A stretch of DNA of 41,373 bases from the NCBI GenBank assembly GCA_016285145.1, contig JAEEQE010000028.1, positions 1-41,373 on the forward strand, written 5' to 3'. Shown here in pieces: positions 14,601-23,356 of the stretch. The stretch's first letter is position 1, and each line of letters opens with the position of its first letter. The notes under the pieces were generated by a model. That model was not told the origin of the DNA, made no database searches, and saw only the letters and a program-made list of their open reading frames with translations. Source of the DNA: Bacteroidales bacterium (GTDB taxonomy: Bacteria > Bacteroidota > Bacteroidia > Bacteroidales > WCHB1-69). The translations under genes were made by a program, and so were the position numbers.

Positions 14601-15697
14601 CGGCGGGTGGTTTTTAATTGTGAATAACGTTTCTCACGACGGCGGATATTGGCCTGCACCACACAGTAGTCAATGAGCGGGGCGAAGATGTTCATCAGCA
14701 GGATAGCGAGCATCATGCCCTCGGGATAGCCCTTGTTAAGCACTCGGATGATGATCGCCAATATGCCGACCAACAGTCCGAAAATATATTTTCCCACGCG
14801 TGTGTGCGCCGCCGTCACGGGATCGGTAGCCATAAAGACTGCGCCGAAGAGGAAGCCGCCCATGAGAATCTGCTGGTAGCCCGGCACCGGGCAAAGGCCT
14901 GAAACATGGCACAAGAGTGCTGTAGCGTAGCCGCCTACAAGCACGGAAAGCATGATGCGCCAGTCGGCCACCTGCGTGAAGACGAGGATAAAAGCACCTA
15001 TCAGAATGGCAATTTTGCAGGTCTCACCAATACAGCCGGGGATAGTGCCAACGAACAGTTCCCACGTGGAAGGCAAAGCCTCCGTGTGGCCGTTCATGAC
15101 CATTCCTAACGGCGTGGCCGCAGTGACAGCATCATTCCCACCCGAGATCCAGACTTTATCGCCGGAGATGACCGACGGGTAGGCAAAGAACACAAACGCA
15201 CGCGCCAACAGTGCGGGGTTCAGGAAGTTATAGCCCGTACCGCCGAACACCTCCTTGCCGAACAGCACCGCAAAGGCGGTGGCAACGGCCACAATCCAGA
15301 GCGGCACATCAGGCGGCATGATCATCGGGATGATGAAGCCCGTGACGAAGAAGCCTTCCGCCACCTCATGACCGCGCCACTGGGCGAAGAGGACCTCTAC
15401 CGCCAGTCCGCTGACATACGTGACGATAACCAACGGCAGCCATTTCAGGAAACCATACCAGAAACAGGGCCAGAACGAAATCGCACAACCCATTCCGTCC
15501 ACAACGGTAAAATGCTGGTAGCCAACATTCCACCAGCCAAAAAACAGAGCCGGGCACAACGCAATCATCACAGTGATCATAATGCGCTTCATGTCCACGC
15601 AATCGCGGATATGGCTGCCCGTGGCCGTCACCGTGGCCGGTGTGCGCAGGAAGGAGTCTATAGCATCAAAAAGAGCATTAAATTTTCTCATTATCAA
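14597..15697 (-). CDS. nqrB: Na+-translocating NADH:quinone reductase subunit B
   Basis: A 366-residue polytopic membrane subunit that carries a second covalent FMN and takes part in quinone reduction and sodium transport. The FMN motif appears as DAVTAATPL with T195 as the likely attachment residue; the usual SGAT is AAT here. Also visible are the GHEVAEGFFVTGF block (109-121), GGTGYNFLNPALLARAF and the C-terminal NKGYPEGMMLAILLMNIFAPLID block. The start could be at either Met of MIM. It overlaps nqrC by 4 bp and follows nqrA by 30 bp. Confidence 0.95.
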   Translation of the reverse strand: MIMRKFNALFDAIDSFLRTPATVTATGSHIRDCVDMKRIMITVMIALCPALFFGWWNVGYQHFTVVDGMGCAISFWPCFWYGFLKWLPLVIVTYVSGLAVEVLFAQWRGHEVAEGFFVTGFIIPMIMPPDVPLWIVAVATAFAVLFGKEVFGGTGYNFLNPALLARAFVFFAYPSVISGDKVWISGGNDAVTAATPLGMVMNGHTEALPSTWELFVGTIPGCIGETCKIAILIGAFILVFTQVADWRIMLSVLVGGYATALLCHVSGLCPVPGYQQILMGGFLFGAVFMATDPVTAAHTRVGKYIFGLLVGILAIIIRVLNKGYPEGMMLAILLMNIFAPLIDYCVVQANIRRREKRYSQLKTTRR

Positions 15698-15727
15698 AAA
15701 GATGAGAGGCCGTATGGCATCTCTGTT

Positions 15728-17080
15728 CTAACTGTTCATTTTCAATTCATACAAAGCATCCCTGACAATCTGCTGGCATTCCATTTTCGATGGGCACACC
15801 ACCTCGCAGAGAGCAAAATCCTCATCATCCACCTCATAAATCCCCAATGCCTCCATCTGTTCCAAATCCTTTATATAGCAAGCTTTTAATAGAGACAATG
15901 GTATAATATCGAAGGGGAAAACCTTATCATAGACATCCGTCATCATGAAGGTGCGGCGGCCACCGTGCAGGGATGTATTGTGCGCGAAAGACTTACGTGG
16001 GAAGAGCCAAGCGAGAAACGTGTGCGAAAAGCTCCATTTCCGGAAACCGGGCAACAGCCAACCAAGCCACTCGCGCTGTCCCCCTTCCCTGAGAATCGTC
16101 ACCTGACGGTCATAGAAGCGCACAGTGGGAAAATCCTCCATCTTCGCACCCGTCAGCACATTGCCACTGATGACACGCAGTTCCTCCCTACCCCATTCTT
16201 GTTTAAAGAGTTTGGTAAGATCAGCACCGTAGCTTGCTGTAAAATAGCCTGTTGTCGTAGCAGCAGGACCTGTCAGGGCAATCATTTTCTCAAACGAAAG
16301 CTCATGCACTGCAAAGAAGCGTCCGATGAGGGCCACATCCTGCGGATCGGCGAACCAGACCGTCTCCCCTTTTGCAATTGGATCGATATAATGGATCTGG
16401 GTACCCACATTGCCCGCCGGGTGAGGTCCCTGGAAATAATGCAGCTGTACGTCCTCACACCGCTCAAACAGGGAATTGTCTGCGCCCTCCCGCACACACA
16501 GGTGTAACGGCGCATTGCCGGCTGCCATCCGAATGATTTTCAGACCATTTTGAAAGAAAACCTCCTTACCCTCCATCAACTGATTGTAATCAGGGGCAAG
16601 CGGAGCAGAGTCGAAACAGGGAATAAAAACAGCCTTCGGTTGGGCGTCGGGGTTGGGAATCACGGAAAACGGGCGCTGGCGAAGCATCGGCCATAAACCG
16701 TATTGCATCATCAACGTCCTCGCATCCTGACTGTTGGATGGCATCGGCACATCCACAATACGAAATGGGGCGGCACTCGTTTCGGATTCAATGACAAGCG
16801 CAAGGATGGCCCGTTTTGCGCCGCGCACAATCTGACGTACGCAGCCCCGAACGGGCGACACGACAACCACCCGATCGTCCTGCTTGTCCGCAAACAGCGG
16901 GGTGCCCACCTCCACCGGATCATTTTCCGCGACCAACAAGCGGGGTGTCAGCCAGCGGAAATCCGACGGACGGATGTAGTAGAACGGTGCGGCGGGGAAC
17001 TCTAACGTTTGAAGCTCCGCCAGACCATCCAATTTCACATCCAGACCTTTTTTTATATGAATAGGTAATGGTTTATTCAT
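15728..17080 (-). CDS. nqrA: Na+-translocating NADH:quinone reductase subunit A
   Basis: A 450-residue soluble subunit on the cytoplasmic face of Na+-NQR, contributing to the quinone site. It begins with the family pattern of a biotinyl-like fold (IHIKKGLDVKLDG, then VGTPLFADKQDDRVVVVSPVRG) and ends with a cysteine-containing tail (CEVVCPSKMECQQIVRDALY), normal for NqrA. It is the first gene of nqrABCDEF. A -7 box at 17130-17137 sits about 50 bp upstream. Length and order match other Bacteroidota operons. Confidence 0.95.
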   Translation of the reverse strand: MNKPLPIHIKKGLDVKLDGLAELQTLEFPAAPFYYIRPSDFRWLTPRLLVAENDPVEVGTPLFADKQDDRVVVVSPVRGCVRQIVRGAKRAILALVIESETSAAPFRIVDVPMPSNSQDARTLMMQYGLWPMLRQRPFSVIPNPDAQPKAVFIPCFDSAPLAPDYNQLMEGKEVFFQNGLKIIRMAAGNAPLHLCVREGADNSLFERCEDVQLHYFQGPHPAGNVGTQIHYIDPIAKGETVWFADPQDVALIGRFFAVHELSFEKMIALTGPAATTTGYFTASYGADLTKLFKQEWGREELRVISGNVLTGAKMEDFPTVRFYDRQVTILREGGQREWLGWLLPGFRKWSFSHTFLAWLFPRKSFAHNTSLHGGRRTFMMTDVYDKVFPFDIIPLSLLKACYIKDLEQMEALGIYEVDDEDFALCEVVCPSKMECQQIVRDALYELKMNS

Positions 17081-17129
17081 CTGTTATACAGTCTATTGCA
17101 AACAAACACAACCCTACGGATTGCGGAGG

Positions 17130-17137
17130 GCAAAGAT
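17130..17137 (-). promoter_or_regulatory. -7 promoter box of the nqr operon
   Basis: TATCTTTG on the minus strand, about 50 bp upstream of the nqrA start. No clear -33 element. Confidence 0.65.
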
Positions 17138-17184
17138 ACAAAATTGGTCACAATTCAGCAACCCATAACAGACGCGATTATCAA

Positions 17185-17208
17185 AGAGACGCGATGAATC
17201 GCGTCTCT
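17185..17208. repeat. Palindromic repeat, AGAGACG family, intergenic copy
   Basis: A perfect 11-bp stem, AGAGACGCGAT and ATCGCGTCTCT, separated by GA, lies between nqrA and the rpn gene. The right arm with its flank (GCGTCTCTACA) is identical over 11 bases to that of the palindrome inside the Vsr-like gene at 40083-40112, while the centres differ. A further partial arm (GACGCGAT) lies at 17171-17178. The two copies appear to belong to one dispersed palindromic family. Confidence 0.7.
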
Positions 17209-17367
17209 ACAAGATTTGCCGGTGAACAAGAATCAACGACATTGGGCGTTTTTCTCCGTTTTACAATCAATTAAAATTATATTTTTAACTATTAGTTGTT
17301 AAATTATTTTCTACATTATTTCAATAACGCATTGAATTATAGTAAAAAACAAAATTTTTCAAAAATC

Positions 17368-17400
17368 CTTGACAAAAGACATCTTTCATTGTATATTTGC
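17368..17400 (+). promoter_or_regulatory. Promoter of the rpn-like gene
   Basis: CTTGACA (17368-17374), a 17-base spacer and TATATTTGC (17392-17400). This is both a perfect Bacteroidota -7 box (TATATTTG) and, as TTGACA-N17-TATATT, a near-consensus E. coli sigma-70 promoter. The start codon follows about 20 bp later. Confidence 0.65.
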
Positions 17401-17420
17401 GGTGTGAAAATCGAACCAGT

Positions 17421-18347
17421 ATGATGACACCGTACAAGTACTACAGCCCTGTGACAGACGTCACCTTCCGGAAAGTCTTCGGAGAGAATCTCGACCTGGC
17501 CGCCAGCCTGCTCAATGCCTTCCTGCCCCTGCCCGAAGGGCGCAAGATAACCAATATCCATTATGTCTCCCCCGAACTGATGCCCGAGACACCCGCACGC
17601 AAGAACAGCCTTGTGGATGTATGTTGCGAGGATTCGGACGGCACCACCTTTCTAGTGGAGATGCAACTCAACTGGGACACCGACTTCATGCAGCGCGTGG
17701 TCTTCAACACTTCCAAGGCATATGTCAAGCAGCTCAACAAGGGCAAGCCCTTCCAGCTGCTGCAGCCGGTCTATTCCCTCAACTTCGTGCAGGGCGACCT
17801 GCATAAGGGGCTCAACGAATGGTACCACCCCTACCAACTCGTCCACATCTACCACACCAACCGCGTCTTCGACGGACTCAAAATTGTGTTCGCGGAGCTG
17901 GAAAAATACGAGAAGTTCGCCGAAAAGGGCAACACGAAAATGGATCTGTGGATGCGCTACTTCACGGAAATGACCGAAAAGACGCGAAAGCCCGCACCCG
18001 AGCTTCTTGCCGACCCCGACATCGCCAAGGCCATCGAGTGTTTGGAGGTCATCAACTACGACGATGTAGAACGAGAACTCTACGACCGCTACTGGGACGC
18101 GGTCAGCGTGGAGGCCACCTGGAAGGAGATCGGCAAGCGCGAAAAGAAAGTAGGATTTGAGATGGGACGAGAGGAAGGAATCCAACAGGGAATCCAGCAA
18201 GGGATACAAAAAGGGATACAGCAAGGTGAGGCCAACACCAAGCGCCAACTCGCCATCAACATGCTTGCCGAAGGTCTTGATCCAAAGATTATTGCTAAAG
18301 TTTCAGGAATGACGGATTCAGAAATCCGCGCCCTTGTCTCGCGGTGA
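17421..18347 (+). CDS. Rpn/PDDEXK_2 family nuclease ('transposase'-like)
   Basis: A 308-residue protein of the PD-(D/E)XK family that includes E. coli Rpn recombination-promoting nucleases. The start at 17421 (MMTPYKYYSPVTDVTFRKVFG) follows the promoter. The catalytic core is LVDVCCEDSDGTTFLVEMQ: the Asp of VDV and the E-x-Q of VEMQ match the family. The C-terminus has a run of GIQQ/GIQK units and a small helical domain. An in-frame ATG at 18162, with AGGA six bases upstream, would give a 61-residue C-terminal product. In E. coli such intragenic products are reported to be antitoxins of Rpn proteins. The gene ends 3 bp before the converging clpX stop. Confidence 0.85.
   Translation: MMTPYKYYSPVTDVTFRKVFGENLDLAASLLNAFLPLPEGRKITNIHYVSPELMPETPARKNSLVDVCCEDSDGTTFLVEMQLNWDTDFMQRVVFNTSKAYVKQLNKGKPFQLLQPVYSLNFVQGDLHKGLNEWYHPYQLVHIYHTNRVFDGLKIVFAELEKYEKFAEKGNTKMDLWMRYFTEMTEKTRKPAPELLADPDIAKAIECLEVINYDDVERELYDRYWDAVSVEATWKEIGKREKKVGFEMGREEGIQQGIQQGIQKGIQQGEANTKRQLAINMLAEGLDPKIIAKVSGMTDSEIRALVSR
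18162..18347 (+). CDS. Possible intragenic small protein from the rpn 3' end
   Basis: The in-frame ATG at 18162 is preceded by AGGA (18152-18155), one of few Shine-Dalgarno-like sites in a genome that mostly lacks them. The 61-residue product would comprise MGREE, the GIQQ repeats and the C-terminal helical region (LAEGLDPKIIAKVSGMTDSEIRAL). By analogy with the RpnS antitoxins of E. coli it could bind and restrain the full-length nuclease. Only the start and spacing are seen; expression is inference. Confidence 0.35.
   Translation: MGREEGIQQGIQQGIQKGIQQGEANTKRQLAINMLAEGLDPKIIAKVSGMTDSEIRALVSR
18177..18226 (+). repeat. Short coding tandem repeat (GIQQ units) in rpn
   Basis: Four imperfect 12-base units encode GIQQ, GIQQ, GIQK and GIQQ. 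Such runs in this family can vary in copy number by slippage without changing the frame. Confidence 0.7.
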
Positions 18348-18350
18348 TTC

Positions 18351-19592
18351 CTATTCCGGAAGCGTGGCGAAGATGGAATTCTCGAACTGCTGCTGCGCAT
18401 AGTCGCGGGTGAGCAACATCTTCGTCTTGTGGATGCTGGGGAAATCATACATGGCGTCCGTCATGATCTTCTCCACGATGGCGCGGAGCCCGCGGGCACC
18501 CAGCTTGAGCTCAACGGCCTTCTCCACAATGTAGTCCAAAGCCTCGTCCTCAAAATGCAACTCTATACCATCCATTTTGAAAAGCTTCACATACTGCTTC
18601 ACTAACGCGTTCTTGGGTTGCGTCAGGATCTGCTTAAGGGCTTTGCTGTCAAGCGGATGCAAGGATGTGATAACCGGGAAACGACCGCAAAGCTCCGGAA
18701 TGAGGCCGAACTGGCGGATATCCTGCGCCGACACATATTGCAACATATCGGAAGAGTCAAATCGACGGCTCTGCGTATTGTAGCCGATCACCTTCGTGTT
18801 AAGACGCTCCCCGATGATTTGTTCCAAGTTATTGAAGGCACCACTACCCACGAAAAGGATGTTCTGGGTGTTTACCTGTATGAACTGCTGCTCGGGATGC
18901 TTGCGTCCCCCTTGCGGCGGCACGTTCACGATGGAGCCTTCCAACAGTTTCAGCAAAGACTGCTGCACCCCCTCGCCGCTCACATCGCGGGTGATGGAGG
19001 GGTTTTCAGAACCTTTGCGGGCTATTTTGTCAATTTCATCAATGAAAACGATGCCACGCTCAGCCTTGGCCACATCATAATCAGCGGCCTGCAAGAGGCG
19101 CGACAGGATGCTTTCCACATCCTCTCCCACATAGCCCGCTTGCGTGAAGACCGTTGCATCAGCAATACAGAACGGGACCTCCAACATACGGGCAATCGTT
19201 CTAGCTAACAAGGTCTTGCCCGTACCGGTATCACCAATAAGCAGAATGTTGGACTTCTCAATCTCCACCTCCGCATCCTCACCGGTGGAGGGCTGCATCA
19301 GTCGCTTGTAATGGTTGTACACGGCCACCGACAACACCTTCTTGGCCTCTTCCTGCCCGATGACATAATCATCCAGCCGCTCCTTGATCTCGTGCGGCTT
19401 CATCAGCTTGATTTTTACGGGAGAGTTTTTCCGACTGTCTTTTTCCAACTCCACATCGTGCATAATTTTTGTAACGGCGCGCACGCAGTCGCCGCAAATC
19501 ATACCATTCAGCCCCGCAATGAGAAACTCATCCTCGGGGATTGGAAGGCCGCAAAAGCTGCAAATCCTTTCGGTTTTCTTCGCTTTCGCCAT
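18351..19592 (-). CDS. clpX: ATP-dependent Clp protease ATP-binding subunit ClpX
   Basis: The AAA+ unfoldase that feeds tagged substrates to ClpP. It has 413 residues. The N-terminal zinc-binding domain has C11, C14, C33 and C36. Walker A is GDTGTGKT at 120-127 and Walker B is [10 protein letters not shown] at 181-190; the pore-loop GYVGED is at about 153-158. The C-terminal domain ends in a conserved [22 protein letters not shown] block. The gene starts 2 bp after clpP and is the last of tig-clpP-clpX. All key residues are present. Confidence 0.97.
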   Translation of the reverse strand: MAKAKKTERICSFCGLPIPEDEFLIAGLNGMICGDCVRAVTKIMHDVELEKDSRKNSPVKIKLMKPHEIKERLDDYVIGQEEAKKVLSVAVYNHYKRLMQPSTGEDAEVEIEKSNILLIGDTGTGKTLLARTIARMLEVPFCIADATVFTQAGYVGEDVESILSRLLQAADYDVAKAERGIVFIDEIDKIARKGSENPSITRDVSGEGVQQSLLKLLEGSIVNVPPQGGRKHPEQQFIQVNTQNILFVGSGAFNNLEQIIGERLNTKVIGYNTQSRRFDSSDMLQYVSAQDIRQFGLIPELCGRFPVITSLHPLDSKALKQILTQPKNALVKQYVKLFKMDGIELHFEDEALDYIVEKAVELKLGARGLRAIVEKIMTDAMYDFPSIHKTKMLLTRDYAQQQFENSIFATLPE

Positions 19593-19594
19593 GA

Positions 19595-20266
19595 TTATTT
19601 GCGGTCGTGGGAGAGCACCTGGTCAATCAGACCATATTCTTTGGCCTCGGAGGCGATCATCCAGTGGTCGCGGTCGCAATCGTTCCACACCTGGTCAAAG
19701 TCCTTGCCGGAGTGCTGGGCGATGATTTCGTAGAGTTCCTTTTTGATCTTCATGATCTCCTGGGCTTCGATTTCGATATCGGAGGCCTGGCCTTGGGCAC
19801 CGCCCATCGGCTGGTGGATCATGACGCGGGAGTGCGGCAGGGCAAAGCGCTTGCCCTTGGCACCGGCGCACAACAGCACGGCAGCCATGGAAGCGGCCAT
19901 GCCCGTACAGATGGTGGACACATCCGGCTTCAGATACTGCATGGTGTCATAGATGCCCAAACCAGCATACACCTGACCGCCAGGGCTGTTCAGATAAATC
20001 TGGATATCACGGGTGGAATCCTGCGACTCCAAAAAGAGCAACTGGGCTTGAATGATATTGGCCACATCGTCATCAATCGGCACACCGAGGAATATAATAC
20101 GATCCTTCATCAAGCGGGAGAACACATCCAATTGGGTAATGTTCATCGGACGTTCCTCAATGATATACGGGGTGATGTAATTGCGGGCAATCGAAACATA
20201 GCGGTCCATCTTCAGACTGCTGATGCCATGCTGTTTTAATGCGTAATTACGGAACTCGTTTTGCAT
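19595..20266 (-). CDS. clpP: ATP-dependent Clp protease proteolytic subunit ClpP
   Basis: The serine peptidase chamber of ClpXP. It has 223 residues, slightly long at the N-terminus as in other Bacteroidota. The catalytic triad is visible: S126 in GMAASMAA, H151 in VMIHQPMGG and D200 in DRDHWM. The oxyanion region LNSPGGQV is at 92-99. It lies between tig (9 bp upstream) and clpX (2 bp downstream), the standard quality-control operon. Confidence 0.97.
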   Translation of the reverse strand: MQNEFRNYALKQHGISSLKMDRYVSIARNYITPYIIEERPMNITQLDVFSRLMKDRIIFLGVPIDDDVANIIQAQLLFLESQDSTRDIQIYLNSPGGQVYAGLGIYDTMQYLKPDVSTICTGMAASMAAVLLCAGAKGKRFALPHSRVMIHQPMGGAQGQASDIEIEAQEIMKIKKELYEIIAQHSGKDFDQVWNDCDRDHWMIASEAKEYGLIDQVLSHDRK

Positions 20267-20275
20267 CGTTCAAGA

Positions 20276-21772
20276 TTATTCGTTGTCTTTTTTGGTGGTT
20301 TTGCGGGTCGTTTTCTTCGCTTTGGGTGCCTCTTCTGCCTTGTCAGCATCGGCCGGAGCAGCTTTCTTGGTAGATTTCTTCTTCGGTGTTTCCTTCTCCT
20401 CTTCCGTCTTGCCTTTCTGACGCTCCGTCAGCATGGCCACATACGCCTTGATGTCGCCTTCCTTGTGGTCGATATTGAGCTTGGAACGGAGCAGCTCTGT
20501 CAGTTTCTCGTCATAAAGCAGGTCATATACACTCTTGACATACTCCTTGTTCTCCATCGTCTGCTTCACCAATTCCTCCACACGGTCCTTGACATCTTCG
20601 GCATTGAAGTTACCGAAGTAGTTCTTAATATAATAGTTGCGGAAATATTCCTTGATATCGTCGATGGTCACGTTCACATTCTCTCCCTCCACAATCCGGC
20701 TTTCTAAAATCTGCCATTGGAACGCACGCTTATAGTCGTTGTATTTCTCATCCAACTGTTCAGCAGTCATATCCTTCTGAGTCAGAAGGATGTAACGTTT
20801 GATGAAATCGTCTGGCAGATCCACCTTCACATTGTCAATCAACATCTCAATCGCGTCGTTCATGAACTGGCGGTTGAGCTCAGGCTGATATTGGTCGAGG
20901 ACCACCTTGTCGGCAACCGCGTTGAGTTCAGCCTCGCTGTTGACAGAGCCGTCGGGGAATGCTTTCTTGAAAAATTCCTCATTGAGTTCAGCGGGCACAA
21001 TGCGACCGATATGCTTGATGGTCACCTTGAACTTGTAGTCGTTGTCAGCCTCTAACTCCTTCGGATCGTTGAGTTTGAGGAAACGTGCGAGAACGGCATC
21101 GTTAACAAACGCCTTACGCAGCGAGAGCATGATAGCTTCACCGTTCTTTTTGCCGATAAACTTCTTGCGGGCATCCTCCTTCAGATCGTGAATGAAGAAG
21201 AATCCGTCCTTGTCTTCGCCGTAGTTCACAGACACGCTGTCGTTTTCCTCAATGGTTTCCGGCGTGATGTAGTTGCCATGACGTTCACGAAGTTGGTCGA
21301 TATAACCCTTACGGTCCTCATCGGTAGCCAGAATCTTGAAGTCCACCACCTTAGGCAGCTTGGCATAGTCGATCTTCACATCAGGAGCCAACGCATACTC
21401 GTATGCGAACACAAAATTTTCGTCGTTGTCGAAGTCCACAGAGGATTCACCCTCAACCGGCAGGGGTTCGAAAATATATTTCACCTCGTTTTCCTTCATG
21501 AAGAGATCCATATTGGTGTTGACGAGGTTGTCAATCTCCTGGGCCAAAATGGCTTTGCCATACATCTTGCGGATCATGCCCATCGGCGCGTTGCCAGCAC
21601 GGAAGCCGGGCACCTGAGCGGTCCGGCGCTGCTTCTTCAAGGCGGTCTCCACCGAAGCCTCATAATCTTCCTTTTTGATTTCAAATACGACCTTCTGGAT
21701 CTGGCCGGGCACGTTTTCGTGCTTTGTTACAATTCTTTGGACTGTTTTGGAATCGTCGTTCTTCGTAGTCAT
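20276..21772 (-). CDS. tig: Trigger factor
   Basis: A ribosome-associated chaperone that meets nascent chains at the tunnel exit. It has 498 residues. The ribosome-binding signature is VPGFRAGNAPMGMIRKMYG, with GFRAG at 56-60. The central domain and helical C-terminal arms follow. The C-terminus carries an extra Lys/Thr/Ala-rich tail (KKKSTKKAAP and KKTTRKTTKK), about 50 residues beyond the usual fold, possibly an RNA or ribosome contact. First gene before clpP and clpX. A hairpin with a T run lies between secG and tig. Confidence 0.95.
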   Translation of the reverse strand: MTTKNDDSKTVQRIVTKHENVPGQIQKVVFEIKKEDYEASVETALKKQRRTAQVPGFRAGNAPMGMIRKMYGKAILAQEIDNLVNTNMDLFMKENEVKYIFEPLPVEGESSVDFDNDENFVFAYEYALAPDVKIDYAKLPKVVDFKILATDEDRKGYIDQLRERHGNYITPETIEENDSVSVNYGEDKDGFFFIHDLKEDARKKFIGKKNGEAIMLSLRKAFVNDAVLARFLKLNDPKELEADNDYKFKVTIKHIGRIVPAELNEEFFKKAFPDGSVNSEAELNAVADKVVLDQYQPELNRQFMNDAIEMLIDNVKVDLPDDFIKRYILLTQKDMTAEQLDEKYNDYKRAFQWQILESRIVEGENVNVTIDDIKEYFRNYYIKNYFGNFNAEDVKDRVEELVKQTMENKEYVKSVYDLLYDEKLTELLRSKLNIDHKEGDIKAYVAMLTERQKGKTEEEKETPKKKSTKKAAPADADKAEEAPKAKKTTRKTTKKDNE

Positions 21773-21806
21773 CTATTGGTAATTTTTTAATTATTCATAA
21801 AACAAA

Positions 21807-21839
21807 AGACATACAGCGCCTTTACGGTGTTGCATGTCT
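21807..21839 (-). terminator. Probable terminator after secG
   Basis: On the minus strand an imperfect 14-bp stem (AGACATGCAACACC pairing with GGCGCTGTATGTCT, two mismatches and one wobble) with a GTAAA loop is followed by TTTTGTTTT. It would end or reduce transcription from the secG operon before tig. Confidence 0.55.
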
Positions 21840-21862
21840 GTTCTTTTCCCGTGAATGGAAAA

Positions 21863-22159
21863 TTATTCTTCCGCTTGGTTGTCGCCGGCGGTCTGTTCGG
21901 TCTGAACCTGATTGTCCATACGGGTGGAATTCACCTCGCTTTTGGAAAGGAAAGCGCAGACGAAGCAGAGCACTATGATGAAGGCAGCCACGCCCCAAGT
22001 TGTCTTCTCCAGCACATCCGCGGTTTTGCGGACACCCATAATCTGGTTGGAGGAAGCGAAGTTGGAGGCCAATCCACCGCCCTTAGAGTTTTGAATCAAT
22101 ATTACAAATGCCAAAACGACACAAGCCAAAATGATTAATACAACACAAAGTGAGAACAT
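21863..22159 (-). CDS. secG: Preprotein translocase subunit SecG
   Basis: A 98-residue accessory subunit of SecYEG. Two membrane spans (about 2-22 and 52-70) flank the conserved cytoplasmic loop VILIQNSKGGGLASNF. The C-terminal tail is polar and acidic, typical of Bacteroidota. It is the fourth gene of a minus-strand cluster (sigma-54 activator, lptE-like, small conserved protein, secG) connected with the cell envelope. Confidence 0.93.
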   Translation of the reverse strand: MFSLCVVLIILACVVLAFVILIQNSKGGGLASNFASSNQIMGVRKTADVLEKTTWGVAAFIIVLCFVCAFLSKSEVNSTRMDNQVQTEQTAGDNQAEE

Positions 22160-22194
22160 CTGTTTCTATTTTTTACGTTTATACTATAAATATT

Positions 22195-22809
22195 TTATAC
22201 CTCGTTAGAAGCCTGTTCTTGCAGACTTTTTATTCGGGCTGCAAAATAACAACTTTTTTCTGGAAAATGCAACTTTAAAATTTCAAACATCTGGACTGCT
22301 TTTTCCACGCACCCTTGTTCAGCGTATATATTTGCTAATGTTTCACTTACAATATTCGGATCCTCTTCTAAGCTGGCTTCGCCATAGTTCGCTTCCGCAT
22401 CATGGGTTTCCGGCGAATAGATGATTTTCGGAGCATCCTTTGAAAATTTTGCAATCAGTTGGTCAATAAGTTCCTGACGGTCCTCATGATGTTCGGCATG
22501 GTGTTTCACGAATACGGGCTGGAGGCCGTCGTCCGGGCCGGCAACATCGGGTGTCACCGTCAACACGGGCTTGTCCTTTTTGATTGGGATGACCGGCGTG
22601 GCGAGCAGCACGCACTGGTGGAAACGGACCCTGTCGAAGATGGTGAGCAGAAGCCTCGAGCGGGAGCGTCCCCGCCCCGGCTGCAACTTCAGCTGAAACA
22701 TGTTAAGAAACGACGACGCGGGGAACCTCTTTTGAAGATCCACCAAGCGCTCCACCGCCTGATCGGCATCCTTAACTTCTACAAAATCACTAAAATAAAT
22801 CTTCTCCAT
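22195..22809 (-). CDS. Conserved protein with C-terminal TPR-like motif
   Basis: A 204-residue protein; the start at 22809 (MEKIYFSDF) was chosen because earlier in-frame codons overlap the end of the lptE-like gene. The N-terminal half is variable. The C-terminal 50 residues (ETLANIYAEQGCVEKAVQMFEILKLHFPEKSCYFAARIKSLQE) have a tetratricopeptide pattern. A protein of this type sits between lptE and secG in other Bacteroidota, from memory. No enzyme motif is visible and no signal peptide, so it is probably cytoplasmic. Confidence 0.75.
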   Translation of the reverse strand: MEKIYFSDFVEVKDADQAVERLVDLQKRFPASSFLNMFQLKLQPGRGRSRSRLLLTIFDRVRFHQCVLLATPVIPIKKDKPVLTVTPDVAGPDDGLQPVFVKHHAEHHEDRQELIDQLIAKFSKDAPKIIYSPETHDAEANYGEASLEEDPNIVSETLANIYAEQGCVEKAVQMFEILKLHFPEKSCYFAARIKSLQEQASNEV

Positions 22810-22838
22810 ACTATGTATCGTAACACTATTAACAAAAA

Positions 22839-23354
22839 CTACCAATTGACAAAGGCCTTGTTGAAAATATCGTCCGTCAAGGCGTCGCAAATATCCGAGA
22901 TGAGGCCTGATTCCACACTGCTCAGATTCTGCGTGCTGGAATAGTCCGAATATCGCGAAAACGTCTGGTCGAAATTCAGGTTCTCATCGAATTTGTTCAC
23001 AAAACGCACCCTCACTGAGATGGTGAGCCTGTTCATGGCGGCAGTCTCGTTGCCCTGAATGGCCACTGGTGCCACCGAATAGTTAATAATCTCGCCCTCA
23101 ATCTCATAATCGCCATGGTTGTTCACGATGGTCAGCGGGGTCTGACTTTGGATTTTATCTTTCAAAGCCGTTGTAAAGTACTGGCTCAGCGTCGGGTTCA
23201 CGAGAGAGGCATTGTTGGGAAAGGTGGCGATGGCGACGGTTTTCGCCCGCGGGTCAATTGTGCCGCCGGTCAGCGACACCGACAAGCGGCAGCCGACGGC
23301 CATACAGACGGCCATCATCCATCCCAAAATCCATATCCGAGTCCTTTTCATCAT
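22839..23354 (-). CDS. lptE: LptE-like LPS assembly lipoprotein
   Basis: A 171-residue lipoprotein: a hydrophobic signal (IWILGWMMAVCMAVG) ends at C22 in a weak lipobox, AVGC. The mature part has the LptE-like pattern RAKTVAIATFPNNASLVNPTLSQYFTTALKDKI, then the strand-rich SVRVRFVNKFDE segment. LptE plugs the LptD barrel that inserts lipopolysaccharide at the outer membrane. The gene starts 2 bp after the sigma-54 activator stop, so the two are co-transcribed. Assignment rests on length, context and the N-terminal motif. Confidence 0.8.
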   Translation of the reverse strand: MMKRTRIWILGWMMAVCMAVGCRLSVSLTGGTIDPRAKTVAIATFPNNASLVNPTLSQYFTTALKDKIQSQTPLTIVNNHGDYEIEGEIINYSVAPVAIQGNETAAMNRLTISVRVRFVNKFDENLNFDQTFSRYSDYSSTQNLSSVESGLISDICDALTDDIFNKAFVNW

Positions 23355-23356
23355 AA

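Noticed and set aside
18177-18226. Regular short repeats in rpn as a possible CRISPR-like array
   Set aside because: The units are 12 bases, contiguous without spacers and encode GIQQ in frame.
17421-18347. Calling the Rpn-like gene an insertion-sequence transposase
   Set aside because: No terminal inverted repeats or target-site duplication flank it, and proteins with this core are nucleases, although databases often label them transposases.
18618-19208. A 196-codon plus-strand frame opposite clpX
   Set aside because: Antisense shadow of a fully conserved gene.
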